From positions 62,001 to 126,000 of the forward strand of contig DXHL01000006.1 in the NCBI GenBank assembly GCA_019113395.1: DNA of 64,000 bases. Reading direction: 5' to 3'. Made by a program: the position numbers and the translations under genes. The notes beneath the pieces were generated by a model, which saw nothing but the letters and a program-made list of their open reading frames with translations, made no database searches and was not told where the DNA came from. Shown piece by piece: positions 35,585 to 45,211 of the stretch (the first letter of the stretch is position 1; each line of letters begins with the position of its first letter). Source of the stretch: Candidatus Rikenella faecigallinarum (GTDB taxonomy: Bacteria > Bacteroidota > Bacteroidia > Bacteroidales > Rikenellaceae).

Positions 35585-38500
35585 TCTCTTGGGGGTTCTG
35601 CGGGGGTAACAACCGCTCCGAGTGTAACCATTCGTGGTAATAAGTCTCTGACCAAGAACAACTCGCCGATTTATGTCATCGACGGGATTATCATGGAGTA
35701 CGCACAACAAGACCCCGGAATGGTTTATGGGAACAACAGCGATGGGACCAAGTATGGCAACCAGTTGAAGAACCTGAACCCGGATGACTACGAAAGCGTG
35801 ACGGTGCTGAAAGGTGCTGCCGCAACTTCGCTGTACGGTGCTCGTGGTGCGAACGGTGCCATTGTGATTACCACCAAAAGCGGGAAAGCCCGCAAAGGTA
35901 TCGGTGTGGAAGTGAACTACAGCCATGAATGGGGTGTAACCTACAAAAACTCAATTTCCCTGCAAAACCTTTACGGAATGGGAGATGCAAAAAATGGTTA
36001 TGAGGGAGGTATGATGCCTGGAGTAAATTCTACTTCGGATTATGGTTATGATTCATACTCTTTCGGTCCTTCATTTGCTTCCATGCAAGGGCAACAGATG
36101 TATCAATACTACAAGTATTATGAACCGGATGGAGTTGATAATCCATTGGAAAGCTTTGTAGCCTACCCCGATAACTGGAAAACGATGTACCAGAACAGCC
36201 AGTACGATAATATCAGTGTCGCTCTGACGGGTGGTTCGGAAAAAGCGACCTTCCGTTTGTCGTATGGCTATACCGATACGGATGGCAATATGCCGAATAA
36301 CAGTTTCAATCGGCACTCTATCAATTTTACTTCGAATGGCAAGATTAACGACGTCTTCTCGACGAACCTTTCGGTACAGTACTCGAACTCGAATACCCAA
36401 AATGCCTACTATAACAACGGTTATGACTGGACGACTGTTCCGGGGTACATTACAGGTGCTACCATCAACCGAAATACCAATGTGCAATGGTATCAAGACC
36501 ATTACATCGACCCGGTCACCTGGGAACGTTATGGAACAGGCAGTCTGAGTCACCTGAATGCCTTATTGAATAAAATTGCGGACGACAACATTAACCGCAA
36601 CGAACAGACGTTGATTGCACAATTGGGATTGAGTGCACAGTTCACGGAGTGGTTGGACGCTAACGTCAGCCTCAGCTACAACAACTGGCAGGTATTCACC
36701 GAAGAAAAGAATTACGGTTCAAGCAAAGGGCGCCTGGGTAGTGATGGTTATTACGGTATCAGCGGCAGCACGAGCGGTTCATATGACGGTATCGCTCAGT
36801 TGCACAGCAACAACCGCTTTATCGACGACAACCTGGAACTGGATGTCCGCCTGCTGGCCGAAATCTATGGAAATACCCTCTCGACTTCTTACAGTAAAGG
36901 GACCAACGGAGGTTTGATTACTCCGGGGCTTTGGACTTTTGGCAACTCTGTAAATGCTATCACAACCAGCCAAATGTCGGTAGGTTATACTCCTCGTAAC
37001 AGTATGACAGTCGGTGTGGCCGGCGTTGTCAACCTTTCGTGGAAAGACCAGGTATACCTGGAAGTAACGGGTCGTAACGACTGGCTCTCGTCGCTGCTCT
37101 ATCCGAGCTGGATTCCCTATGGTCAGGACAACTACTCGGTCTTCTACCCTTCGGTGAATGCTTCGTGGGTATTCTCGGATACCTTCCAAATTGACCCGAG
37201 CATCCTCTCGTTCGGTAAACTGCGTGCTTCGTGGGCACAGGTAGGTAAGGGTACAGATGCGTACACTACGGCTTCCGGTGCTGGCGGGTTCTCGGTAAGT
37301 ACGGTGTATGGCCCGGAAAACCAGAATATTCTGGTTGCTTCTCCGAACAACTCCACTTTGCCCAACTACGACCTGAAGCCTGAACTTCAGACCTCTATCG
37401 AGTTCGGTGCCGACCTTCGTTTCCTGAACGGTCGTCTGGGTGTGGACGTGGCTTACTACAAAACCAACACTCGTAACCAGATTTTGTCGGTTAATACCGT
37501 ATCGGAATCAGGGGTAAGTAAACGCTGGATTAACGCCGGTAACATCCAAAACCAGGGTTGGGAAATTCAGTTGGATGCCACTCCGATTCGTACACGTACG
37601 GTGAACTGGACCATCAGCGCAAACTGGAGCCGCAACCGCGGTAAAATCATTGAACTGGCCGAAGGAATTGATTCATATACCATTACGAGTGGTATCGACG
37701 GTTCGCCGGGTATCTATGCCTTTGAAGGAGGTTCATATGGGGTGATTGCCAACGGGAACGGCTACGGCAGTGGTTATTCGTGGGCTCGATTCTACAACCC
37801 GGATGATCCAAACGACTATCGCAATGGCAAATATTTGATATACGTCTCGGGGAATGATGGTAATCAAAATATAAATCCTGAGGCTGGTTCTACTAATGCA
37901 ATGGTCAATACCTATTACCATTTCCTGGAAGATGCTAATATTTCCAATTACTATGGAGAAGAATCTGCTTACTGGGGAGGTAAGCGCAACATCACTACCG
38001 AATACGGAAATGTAGAACCGGATTTCTACTACGGTTTCAATACCAGCCTGATGGTGAATCTTCCGAACAATAGCGGTTCATTCGACTTCTACGCACAAAT
38101 CGACGGCCGCTCGGGAGGTTATGCGCTTCAGATTGCTCAAAAATATGCCACTGCTGCGGGGAATACCGAAGAATCCTTGTATGGCCGTGATGCCGAACAT
38201 GGAGGCGAACGCCGCGTAAACTACAAAGGTGAATTTGAGTATAATGGGATTGTGCCGGATGCCGTATTCTGGGATAACGAAGCTTATGCAACGGTAACGA
38301 GTTTCAAGACAGGCCAAGCAGTAAATTTGGCAGGCATGACCTATCGCGAAGCTGTCAACGAAGGACATATTCAACCAATGCTGGCTGGAACTTATTACCA
38401 GACCAACTGGCTTTGGGGGCGTGCGGACAACTATCTGACCAAACAGTCCTATATGGCTCTGCGCGAAGTGACCGTCGGATACAACTTCCCGGAAAAATGG

Positions 38501-38689
38501 ATTAAACACGTAGGTCTGCAATCGGCTCGTCTGTCGTTCACGGCTCGTAATCTCTGCTATATCTACAACGGTGCACGCGGTAAATCCAATCCCGACTCGT
38601 TCATCTCGAACAACTCGCTGACCCCGATTGACTACGGGACAACGCCGTTCGTACGCAACTTCTCTTTCAGCCTGAACCTGAGATTCTAA
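35426..38689 (+). CDS. SusC-family TonB-dependent receptor body, silent cassette lacking the 5' end
   Basis: 1087 codons corresponding to residue 102 to the end of the intact SusC at 47294-50836. There is no ATG, signal peptide, CarboxypepD-reg-like domain or promoter. The frame stays open back to a TAA at 35393 and the apparent start is a TTG (Leu) codon inside the repeat. Otherwise it is undamaged: plug domain with LKGAAATSLYGARGANG, then a full barrel ending in FSFSLNLRF, with no stop or frameshift. Conserved barrel segments are nearly identical to the other copy, while presumed extracellular loops differ. It is best read as a stored alternative receptor that is expressed only after inversion, not as decay. 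Confidence 0.85.
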   Translation: MQTEAVTVTALGGRKQNRALGYATTTVQGDELARTNTVSPANALQGKVAGVQISLGGSAGVTTAPSVTIRGNKSLTKNNSPIYVIDGIIMEYAQQDPGMVYGNNSDGTKYGNQLKNLNPDDYESVTVLKGAAATSLYGARGANGAIVITTKSGKARKGIGVEVNYSHEWGVTYKNSISLQNLYGMGDAKNGYEGGMMPGVNSTSDYGYDSYSFGPSFASMQGQQMYQYYKYYEPDGVDNPLESFVAYPDNWKTMYQNSQYDNISVALTGGSEKATFRLSYGYTDTDGNMPNNSFNRHSINFTSNGKINDVFSTNLSVQYSNSNTQNAYYNNGYDWTTVPGYITGATINRNTNVQWYQDHYIDPVTWERYGTGSLSHLNALLNKIADDNINRNEQTLIAQLGLSAQFTEWLDANVSLSYNNWQVFTEEKNYGSSKGRLGSDGYYGISGSTSGSYDGIAQLHSNNRFIDDNLELDVRLLAEIYGNTLSTSYSKGTNGGLITPGLWTFGNSVNAITTSQMSVGYTPRNSMTVGVAGVVNLSWKDQVYLEVTGRNDWLSSLLYPSWIPYGQDNYSVFYPSVNASWVFSDTFQIDPSILSFGKLRASWAQVGKGTDAYTTASGAGGFSVSTVYGPENQNILVASPNNSTLPNYDLKPELQTSIEFGADLRFLNGRLGVDVAYYKTNTRNQILSVNTVSESGVSKRWINAGNIQNQGWEIQLDATPIRTRTVNWTISANWSRNRGKIIELAEGIDSYTITSGIDGSPGIYAFEGGSYGVIANGNGYGSGYSWARFYNPDDPNDYRNGKYLIYVSGNDGNQNINPEAGSTNAMVNTYYHFLEDANISNYYGEESAYWGGKRNITTEYGNVEPDFYYGFNTSLMVNLPNNSGSFDFYAQIDGRSGGYALQIAQKYATAAGNTEESLYGRDAEHGGERRVNYKGEFEYNGIVPDAVFWDNEAYATVTSFKTGQAVNLAGMTYREAVNEGHIQPMLAGTYYQTNWLWGRADNYLTKQSYMALREVTVGYNFPEKWIKHVGLQSARLSFTARNLCYIYNGARGKSNPDSFISNNSLTPIDYGTTPFVRNFSFSLNLRF

Positions 38690-38714
38690 CACTCAACCTT
38701 AAACTGATTTTCAT

Positions 38715-40814
38715 ATGAAAATAACGAAATATTTAATCGGAGGTTTAGCTGCGCTTGCCCTTGTCGGCTGCAAAGACAAGATGCGTGAGCTAAACACTAA
38801 CCCGAACACCATCGGGAGTACGGACCCCCGGTATATGTTTATGTCGGCCATGCAGGATTTCGACTACAATGACCGTGGCTATATGCAGGATAATTTCGGG
38901 AGTACCGGTGTGATGATGCAATACTTCGTCTCGTACACAGGCGCTACGGACGGAACATATTGCAATGTCCAGGGCTTGAGCTACGCTGCTCCTGGGACTA
39001 TCGGATACAACTATAACTGGTTGTATGGGGTCGGCTACAAAATGGCGTCTCTGCAAAATTACATCGACGACAACCTCTCCGAAACCGAAGCTCTGCAGTA
39101 CCAGGACCTTCGTGCCATTGCCGGTATTGTGAAGGTGTATGAAGCATTCCGAGTATTCCAAAACTACGGTGCTGCCGTTTATAGCCAGGCTTTCAAAGCC
39201 ATTACTGATGGTATCGTAAAACCTGAATATGACGTTTTCGACAATTCGGTTTACGAATCGCTGGACGATGAGTTGGCCGGTTATATCAGTGTACTGGAAG
39301 CTGAGAAAAACGAAAACACTTCGGAGCTGGGTATCTACGACCCTATCTACGGGTATAAGGCGAATGTGTCGGGCGCTCCGAGTCCGCTGGGCAACTATGA
39401 TGACCAACGTACACTTTGGAAAAAATTCGGGAACTCCTACCGTCTCTACATGGCATGGATTATGAAAGATGTAGACCCGACCCGTTTCAGCAAGGTTCTC
39501 ACCGAAACCAAGACTTCGGGTTGGTTCGAATCGGCCTCTGACGGTGCGTTCGCCTACATGAACGGGTACAACCAAAACGGTTCGATTTACAACTCAGACG
39601 GTCCGAATGCTATCAGCACCTCATATTCTCTGACTGACAACTTTGTCTCTTACTTGAAAGAGCTGAAAGACCCGCGTCTGCCGCTGCTGGCCCGCAACAA
39701 CGGACTGTATGCGGACAACAAGGATTTGCAATGGATTCAACACTATTTCCCCGATTCGCTGAAAATGGGTGCCGTATACGACGAAGCAATCAAAGACTGG
39801 ATTGAGAATGTTTCCTGGAATGGCGTGCTGGACTATCAAAACGACCCGAAGGTGGCTTACCAGGGACAGATTCCGAATCCCAATGATTATGACCAAGGTG
39901 GTGCTGGCGAATTTTGGGGACAACGCTCGTATACCTTCCGATTCTACCATCCGGACTATATCCCGGGGAACCAGGAAGCAAACGAAAAGTTGGAACCCTG
40001 GACTGTAACGAATGAAGGAACGGTATCCGACGAATTCCCTGCTACCTATATCATCGAAGATGCCGTAAAATCCATCACGATTGAAATGGCAAGCCGTCCG
40101 CAAGGCCGTTATTTCGTAGCCTGTGGGGGTAAAGAGTATGCTGACCTGGGGACGAATGGTGCCAACGGTTATGATGGTCCAGTCAACCAAGAAGACAAAT
40201 ACTACCGTCGGCCGGTGTTCACCTATCCTGAGTTCTGCTTCATGATGGCTTACCTGACAGTAGAAGGCGAAAACACCGGTAACACTGCTGCTCAATGGTA
40301 TGCAAACGGTGTGACTGCCGCCATGGAAGAACTTCAGGCCGACGCAATTCGTTATGAAGTACAGGTGGCTACCAACACCGAAGCTACGAAAATCGTCGGG
40401 GTTAATGACCAAGGGCTCTATGACATCTCGGGTGAGATTGCAACCTATGTAGCAAACAACTCGCTGACGGCTGCCGCTGACCAGCGTGAAGCTATCGTAG
40501 GGCAGGCGTGGATCTATTTCTACAACCAGCCTCAAAAGATGTGGGACTGGTGGCGTAAGACCGGTTACCCCGAAATCAAAGAGTCGACTTCGCCGGCAAC
40601 TCGTCCTACTGGGCTCTATTGGGTTAAACCTTCAATGCGTACCAGCGGCAATCCGCTTGAGTTCCCCCGTCGTGGCAGCCTTCCGCAGCCTAATACAATG
40701 AATAATATTAATTATAATGCGGCTCGTGATGAACTGATGACTCAGCCGAACTACGGTAGCATCTATAATGAAACTACCGGCCGTATCTACTGGGATACTC
40801 AGGGACTGCAGTAG
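38715..40814 (+). CDS. SusD/RagB-family nutrient-binding outer-membrane lipoprotein, left cassette
   Basis: 699 residues. Lipoprotein signal with lipobox LALVGC (Cys19). The N-terminus and C-terminus are nearly identical to the SusD at 45136-47268, while the middle diverges. The sequence resembles the SusD-like group beginning ELNTNPN-DPRYMF. SusD proteins form a lid on their SusC partner and bind the substrate at the cell surface. The gene starts 25 bp after SusC and depends on its transcription, so it is presumably silent in this orientation. The substrate is not predictable from sequence. A terminator follows at 40891. Confidence 0.9.
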   Translation: MKITKYLIGGLAALALVGCKDKMRELNTNPNTIGSTDPRYMFMSAMQDFDYNDRGYMQDNFGSTGVMMQYFVSYTGATDGTYCNVQGLSYAAPGTIGYNYNWLYGVGYKMASLQNYIDDNLSETEALQYQDLRAIAGIVKVYEAFRVFQNYGAAVYSQAFKAITDGIVKPEYDVFDNSVYESLDDELAGYISVLEAEKNENTSELGIYDPIYGYKANVSGAPSPLGNYDDQRTLWKKFGNSYRLYMAWIMKDVDPTRFSKVLTETKTSGWFESASDGAFAYMNGYNQNGSIYNSDGPNAISTSYSLTDNFVSYLKELKDPRLPLLARNNGLYADNKDLQWIQHYFPDSLKMGAVYDEAIKDWIENVSWNGVLDYQNDPKVAYQGQIPNPNDYDQGGAGEFWGQRSYTFRFYHPDYIPGNQEANEKLEPWTVTNEGTVSDEFPATYIIEDAVKSITIEMASRPQGRYFVACGGKEYADLGTNGANGYDGPVNQEDKYYRRPVFTYPEFCFMMAYLTVEGENTGNTAAQWYANGVTAAMEELQADAIRYEVQVATNTEATKIVGVNDQGLYDISGEIATYVANNSLTAAADQREAIVGQAWIYFYNQPQKMWDWWRKTGYPEIKESTSPATRPTGLYWVKPSMRTSGNPLEFPRRGSLPQPNTMNNINYNAARDELMTQPNYGSIYNETTGRIYWDTQGLQ
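40739..40814 (+). repeat. Inner inverted repeat at the SusD 3' end (left copy)
   Basis: 76 bases, perfectly identical to the reverse complement of 45136-45211. They cover the last codons and stop of both SusD genes. Confidence 0.85.
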
Positions 40815-40890
40815 GAGATACAAATCGTTTTCAGTAGTGTGTCCTCTCTCATGGAGGCGCACCGACTGAAACGAAAATCTTGAACCAGGG

Positions 40891-40927
40891 AATCCCCGGA
40901 CGAATTGTTCGTCCGGGGATTTCTTTA
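40891..40927 (+). terminator. Terminator of the left SusC/SusD cassette
   Basis: 14-bp perfect stem (40891-40904 with 40908-40921), loop TTG, then TCTTTAT. It is homologous to the terminator at 45022-45061, so the duplicated unit includes the terminator. Confidence 0.82.
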
Positions 40928-41033
40928 TCCAATCAGATTGGTATATACCTATGCTGCCACATGAAACGAGGGCGAGAACCGACATGGTTATCGCCCTCAA
41001 TCATTCAATCAGGGGTAATCCCTTTATATCCGC

Positions 41034-42140
41034 TTATTGTACCGCGTCAAAATAGCGTACAAACTTCTCGTGCGGAGCAGAGACGCAGATGCGCGCGTAA
41101 CGCGATGCGTGTTCCTTCTGACTCTTGGTAAAGAAAGATAAGGAAACACTGCCAATCCGATGCTCCAGCAGCTCCTCTTCCGTACGGTTGACCACTACAA
41201 ATATCCCTTTCGGGGTGCTGGTATGGTAGTACTCTTCGGCCAACAATCCACGCTCCTTGAGATATTCGATATTAAGGGCAATATCACGCGCCGTAGCAGC
41301 CTTAAAATCGCTGGCGGCACGTATCCCCTCCGGAGTCGTCAAAAGGCGTAAAATAAGCTGCTGAGCAAACGCATTGACCCCATTGGTGCAATACATCAAC
41401 CGAATCTCCAGTTCATCATGCAACGCCTTGTTGGTCGTATGGATAAAACCGAGCCGCTGGCCGCTCAAACCGACCGATTTGCTGAAGCTCTCCGTGATAA
41501 CCACATTCTCAAGAGCCATCAGGCGTTGGTAGTAGGTATCCGTCTTGTCGTAGAAGATGCGGCGATAGGGGCTGTCGAAAAAGACCACTACACCGGCATC
41601 GTTCAGTTTCTTAATCAAGGCAAACTGCTGTTCATCGTCGTACTTTTCGCCCAGCGGATTGCCCGGGTCGCATATCAGAACCGCATTGCCCTGAAGCTCC
41701 GGTATCATCCCCTCCAGGTCGCCTTGCGCCATATACTCCGCATTGCCGATGCCGCGTACGGTCAGCATCTGGAAGTAGCACCCCCAATAATACACCGGCA
41801 GATAGAGTTTCCCCATCCCAACCGTCTGGACCACCAAATCCAGGGCATTCATCCCGCCGGCAGTTATCAGGATGTTGTCGGGCGAGGAGTGGCCGCCGAA
41901 GTACTCTTCGTTGATAGCCTGACGCAATGCTGGGAAACCCGGCCCCGGAGGATAGACCTGAATGTCGTTTGAGTTGAAGTCCATCTGTTGCACCACCTCA
42001 CGTAAATCGATGTTCACCACCGCGTTCACCCCGCGGTTCAACGGTAAATACTCCTGACCACTCTCAGCCGTCAGCCGTTTGAGTTTTTCGCCAATCTGTA
42101 CGATTTTCGACAGCGCGGCTCCACTTTTTTTGATTTCCAT
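41034..42140 (-). CDS. PLP-dependent aminotransferase, class I/II fold
   Basis: 368 residues. Motifs of fold-type I aminotransferases are present: YPPGPGFPALRQAI, ITAGGMNALDLV, CDPGNPLGEKY (substrate-binding Asn and Pro), FFDSPYRRI, and the PLP Lys in ESFSKSVGLSGQRLGF. The substrate is not clear; the sequence is not close to a named enzyme that I recognise. It lies inside the putative invertible segment between the two SusD genes, transcribed away from the lipoprotein gene. No strong promoter box was seen upstream; AGCAAAGTA at about 42193 is only a near match on the minus strand. Confidence 0.82.
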   Translation of the reverse strand: MEIKKSGAALSKIVQIGEKLKRLTAESGQEYLPLNRGVNAVVNIDLREVVQQMDFNSNDIQVYPPGPGFPALRQAINEEYFGGHSSPDNILITAGGMNALDLVVQTVGMGKLYLPVYYWGCYFQMLTVRGIGNAEYMAQGDLEGMIPELQGNAVLICDPGNPLGEKYDDEQQFALIKKLNDAGVVVFFDSPYRRIFYDKTDTYYQRLMALENVVITESFSKSVGLSGQRLGFIHTTNKALHDELEIRLMYCTNGVNAFAQQLILRLLTTPEGIRAASDFKAATARDIALNIEYLKERGLLAEEYYHTSTPKGIFVVVNRTEEELLEHRIGSVSLSFFTKSQKEHASRYARICVSAPHEKFVRYFDAVQ

Positions 42141-42421
42141 ATAGCGCTAAGTTAATTGAAGCTGATTTGGGTTTTGATTTGCACTTGCCAACAGCAAAGT
42201 AACGACATTCCCGTGAGATTTACACAGAAATGAGTTGCAAATATGACCTAATGTTAAAAATATACCCTATTTGTTATTTTGAGAAAATTATCTGACATCC
42301 TAATTTTTAGAATTAATAATATGTTTTTTTGGCACGCTTCTTGTGAATATGACAAAAATAAAATGTTTAAAAATAGAACTTCTGCAAACCTAATTGCCTA
42401 ACAAGACATACACCATAGATA
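42141..42421. promoter_or_regulatory. AT-rich divergent intergenic region
   Basis: 281 bp between the divergent aminotransferase and lipoprotein genes. It is clearly more AT-rich than its neighbours. It carries a sigma-54-like element at 42329-42344 on the plus strand. No open reading frame or repeat was recognised. Confidence 0.5.
42329..42344 (+). promoter_or_regulatory. Candidate sigma-54 promoter of the BACON/fimbrillin gene
   Basis: TTGGCAC, five bases, TTGT: the same spacing as the element before hsp20, with T instead of C in the -12 GC. It lies 78 bp upstream of the ATG, and no TAnnTTTG box is evident in the gap. Confidence 0.5.
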
Positions 42422-43876
42422 ATGAAAGCAAGAATTCTCCTCGCTATGAGCGCCCTCATCATGGCCTCCTGCAGCCAGCAAGAGCAAACTGCACCTGCAA
42501 ATATTACGCTCGAGATACAAGATGTGATATTGATGCCGGAGAGCACCGACAACAGCCCTGCATCCATCACCTTCAGCGCTGATGCAGACTGGAAAATATC
42601 CACAGAAGGCGGTCAGGACGAGAGCAACTGGCTGCGGGTGTGGCCCGAAAGCGGGCGTGCCGGGAAGGCAATACTCTATATTGAGGCCGACGAAAACACC
42701 TCGGCTCTCGAACGCATGCGTTACGTTCAGATTGAATCGGCAGGCGCAACACAGACGATACGCATTCTGCAACGGGGGGACGGAACGCTGCCTCAGGGAC
42801 AATCGATATACCAAACGGGAGGAGCCCGCGATACGATTATTCTGAAACTGCGTGCCGGACGAAAATATCAGGTAGACGTAAACCAGGGGGATGAGTGGCT
42901 GACACCGGTTTACCTCTCACAGGGGGAACGATTCGACTCATTGGCTTTGATTTTATCGGGTAATACGACTCTGTCGGAGCGTACGGCCAGTGTCCGTATC
43001 ACGGAGGCAAAAAGCGGCTACAAATCTGCGATAACCGTACTCCAGCCCTCTGCGGCACTCGATATTGACTTGTCGCTTATGCAGATACAGTTGCCCAGCG
43101 GCACGGTCAGCGGGGAACAGGCAACCCAATGGGTAGACCGCCTGTTTGTAGCAGCATTTGACCAAAGCGGAAATCTGCTTTTTTCCCAGGATATTCCCAA
43201 AGAGACGGACGGTATCCCTTCGCATATTCAGGTAACTCCACAAGAGGATTTACTGCGAAATGTGTACCCTTCGGCAAAAGTTTATATTGTCGCCAACAGT
43301 TCGCGCAAACTGACGGATTTCCATGGGACGGAACAGGATTTTTTGAATCGTAAGGATACTGCCTCACTGCGGCTGTTCGATGCAGACAGTACTCGCCCTC
43401 CGCTGAGCGGTGTTGTGGTTACGGACCTGAAAATCGGGCAAAACCAACTGCATATAAACCTTTCGCACGTGACGGCACGCGTCATTTTTAAGGTGATTTC
43501 CGATACGACCGCCAATGCTCAGGCGGCAGTCATTGACAAATTGCGTATCGGAGGATTTAGCAGCTGGGGCTATCTGTTCTCGACATCGACAGACGGAGAG
43601 GTCTCGCCGCGCTCTACAAACTACTATTCGTCCATCCTGCCAAACAGCTCCAACCAATACCAGTTCTTTGCCTTCGAAGGCAGCCAGCTAATCCTGACTG
43701 TACGCGCCGGAGGACGCTACTATCAGGGTATTGCTCCCAATATTCTTAAGAGAGGGTACAAATACACGTTCAACATGCGTGTGGCGGGCAGCAAATCGAC
43801 CTCTTCGAATGTCGTACCCCAGCGTTCCACAGCTCCGGGCGAAGTGGAACAGACGATTGACCTGATACCCTTGTAG
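42422..43876 (+). CDS. Lipoprotein with BACON domains and a fimbrillin-like region
   Basis: 484 residues. Lipobox IMASC (Cys17). Residues about 25-115 and about 120-215 are two BACON-like modules (ITFSADADWKI, NWLRVWPESGRAG, then TASVRITEAKSGYKSAITVLQ). The C-terminal part (about 220-484) resembles Mfa/FimA-type fimbrillin proteins: DRLFVAAFDQSGNLLFSQDI, KVYIVANSSRKL, LSHVTARVIFKV and YKYTFNMRV. It is probably a surface-anchored pilus component or accessory adhesin, though the class is assigned by resemblance. The gene sits alone inside the putative invertible segment, with a candidate sigma-54 promoter. A strong hairpin follows. Confidence 0.75.
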   Translation: MKARILLAMSALIMASCSQQEQTAPANITLEIQDVILMPESTDNSPASITFSADADWKISTEGGQDESNWLRVWPESGRAGKAILYIEADENTSALERMRYVQIESAGATQTIRILQRGDGTLPQGQSIYQTGGARDTIILKLRAGRKYQVDVNQGDEWLTPVYLSQGERFDSLALILSGNTTLSERTASVRITEAKSGYKSAITVLQPSAALDIDLSLMQIQLPSGTVSGEQATQWVDRLFVAAFDQSGNLLFSQDIPKETDGIPSHIQVTPQEDLLRNVYPSAKVYIVANSSRKLTDFHGTEQDFLNRKDTASLRLFDADSTRPPLSGVVVTDLKIGQNQLHINLSHVTARVIFKVISDTTANAQAAVIDKLRIGGFSSWGYLFSTSTDGEVSPRSTNYYSSILPNSSNQYQFFAFEGSQLILTVRAGGRYYQGIAPNILKRGYKYTFNMRVAGSKSTSSNVVPQRSTAPGEVEQTIDLIPL

Positions 43877-43910
43877 GATGTTTCCTCAAGGTGCCAAGCA
43901 CGCTCAGAGA

Positions 43911-43956
43911 ATAGCACGAAGGCCGAAAACCATGTGGTTTTCGGCCTTCGTGCTAT
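43911..43956. terminator. Strong hairpin between convergent lipoprotein and fabI genes
   Basis: 21-bp perfect stem (43911-43931 with 43936-43956) and ATGT loop. It lacks a clear T run, but its place between convergent genes suggests transcription termination on both strands. Confidence 0.7.
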
Positions 43957-43980
43957 TCATATAAACCTCGCGCTCGGCGT

Positions 43981-44856
43981 TTAATGCTTCACATCGAGGA
44001 ACTCCATATTCTTTTCCTCGTACTCTTTGAGTTCGTTGGCCAGGCTTTGGCTGTACACCTTCATGGCCCGACGGCTCATCCCCATGCTCGAGAAACCACC
44101 GTCGTGGAAAAGGTTTTGCATCGTCACCTTTTTGGTCAAGTCGCTGAACAGGGTCAGCACATAATTCGCACAATCCAAGGCCGTTGCATTCCCCAGCGGC
44201 GACATGCGTTGTGCAAAGTCCATCAGGTGGTCAAGACCCATCACCCCACTACCGGCCGTCGTAGGCGTGGGCGATTGTGATACGGTGTTCACACGAATTT
44301 TCTTTTCACGGCCATAAATGTACCCGAACGAACGTGCAATAGACTCGAGCAAAGCCTTGGCATCAGCCATATCGTTGTAACCGTAGAGGGTGCGCTGCGC
44401 AGCAATATACGAGAGAGCCACAATCGAGCCCCATTCGTTAAGTGCATCTTTTTTGCGCGCCACCTGCATCACTTTATGGAACGAAACGGCCGAAATATCG
44501 AGCGTTTTCATCAGGAAGTTATAGTCGAGGTCGTCGTAAGTACGCCCTTTGCGCACATTGGGCGACATCCCGATAGAGTGGAGGATAAAGTCGAATTTTC
44601 CTCCAAAATGTTCCATGGTTTTGTCAATCAGGTTTTCGAGGTCTTCTACACTGGTAGCATCGGCCGGCACGAAAATCGTATTGAGTTTTTCGGCCAGTTC
44701 CGCCGTGCCGCCCATTCGCGCTGCCATGGCTGTATTGGTAAGTACAATTTCCGCACCCTCTTCAACGGCGCGTTCAGCGACTTTCCATGCGATGGATTTA
44801 TCATTCAGCGCCCCGAAGATGAGGCCTTTTTTCCCTTTCAGCAGATTGTAAGACAT
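43981..44856 (-). CDS. fabI: Enoyl-[acyl-carrier-protein] reductase (NADH), FabI
   Basis: Last step of each fatty-acid elongation cycle. 291 residues, short-chain dehydrogenase fold. The nucleotide site is GLIFGALNDKSIAWKVA. The catalytic Tyr and Lys occur as YGYNDMADAK, with the SYIAAQRT segment before them. The C-terminal part contains SPLGNATALDCANYVL and an extended tail. This gene is essential in most bacteria that lack another enoyl reductase. It lies inside the putative invertible segment but carries its own promoter (TACCTTTG at 44884-44891), so inversion should not silence it. Confidence 0.95.
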   Translation of the reverse strand: MSYNLLKGKKGLIFGALNDKSIAWKVAERAVEEGAEIVLTNTAMAARMGGTAELAEKLNTIFVPADATSVEDLENLIDKTMEHFGGKFDFILHSIGMSPNVRKGRTYDDLDYNFLMKTLDISAVSFHKVMQVARKKDALNEWGSIVALSYIAAQRTLYGYNDMADAKALLESIARSFGYIYGREKKIRVNTVSQSPTPTTAGSGVMGLDHLMDFAQRMSPLGNATALDCANYVLTLFSDLTKKVTMQNLFHDGGFSSMGMSRRAMKVYSQSLANELKEYEEKNMEFLDVKH

Positions 44857-44883
44857 ACGTACTTAAGAATTTAATTTACCCTA

Positions 44884-44891
44884 CAAAGGTA
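44884..44891 (-). promoter_or_regulatory. -7 promoter box (TACCTTTG) of fabI
   Basis: Exact TAnnTTTG match 27 bp upstream of the fabI start on the minus strand. Confidence 0.65.
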
Positions 44892-45021
44892 GCTATTTTC
44901 TTGAGATTTGAGCATCCGACGAGAGGAGATATGCATTGCACCGCAGACTGGGCAGCAAAACAGATGAGGGTAGTGTATGTGATAAATATTAATCCCCATC
45001 ATAGTTCTATTCCTTCCTCTA

Positions 45022-45061
45022 TATAAAGAGTCCCCGGACGAACGAATCGCCCGGGGACTCC
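45022..45061 (-). terminator. Terminator of the right SusC/SusD operon
   Basis: 10-bp stem GAGTCCCCGG/CCGGGGACTC (45029-45038 with 45052-45061) plus two inner pairs, then CTTTATATA on the minus strand. Homologous to 40891-40927. Confidence 0.75.
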
Positions 45062-45135
45062 CTTGTTTCATGTTTTCGTTTCAGCAGATGACTCTCCTGA
45101 CAGGAGAAAACACAGCTATCAACGATTGTCTTTTA

Positions 45136-45211
45136 CTACTGCAGTCCCTGAGTATCCCAGTAGATACGGCCGGTAGTTTCATTATAGATGCTACCGTAGT
45201 TCGGCTGAGTC
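45136..45211 (-). repeat. Inner inverted repeat at the SusD 3' end (right copy)
   Basis: 76 bases identical to the reverse complement of 40739-40814. Recombination here would flip only the middle genes and would not switch cassettes. Confidence 0.85.

Noticed and set aside
35426..38689. Left SusC as an ordinary decaying pseudogene
   Set aside because: Apart from its missing start it has no stop or frameshift in over 3 kb, and its 5' boundary coincides with an inverted repeat matched in frame to the intact gene.
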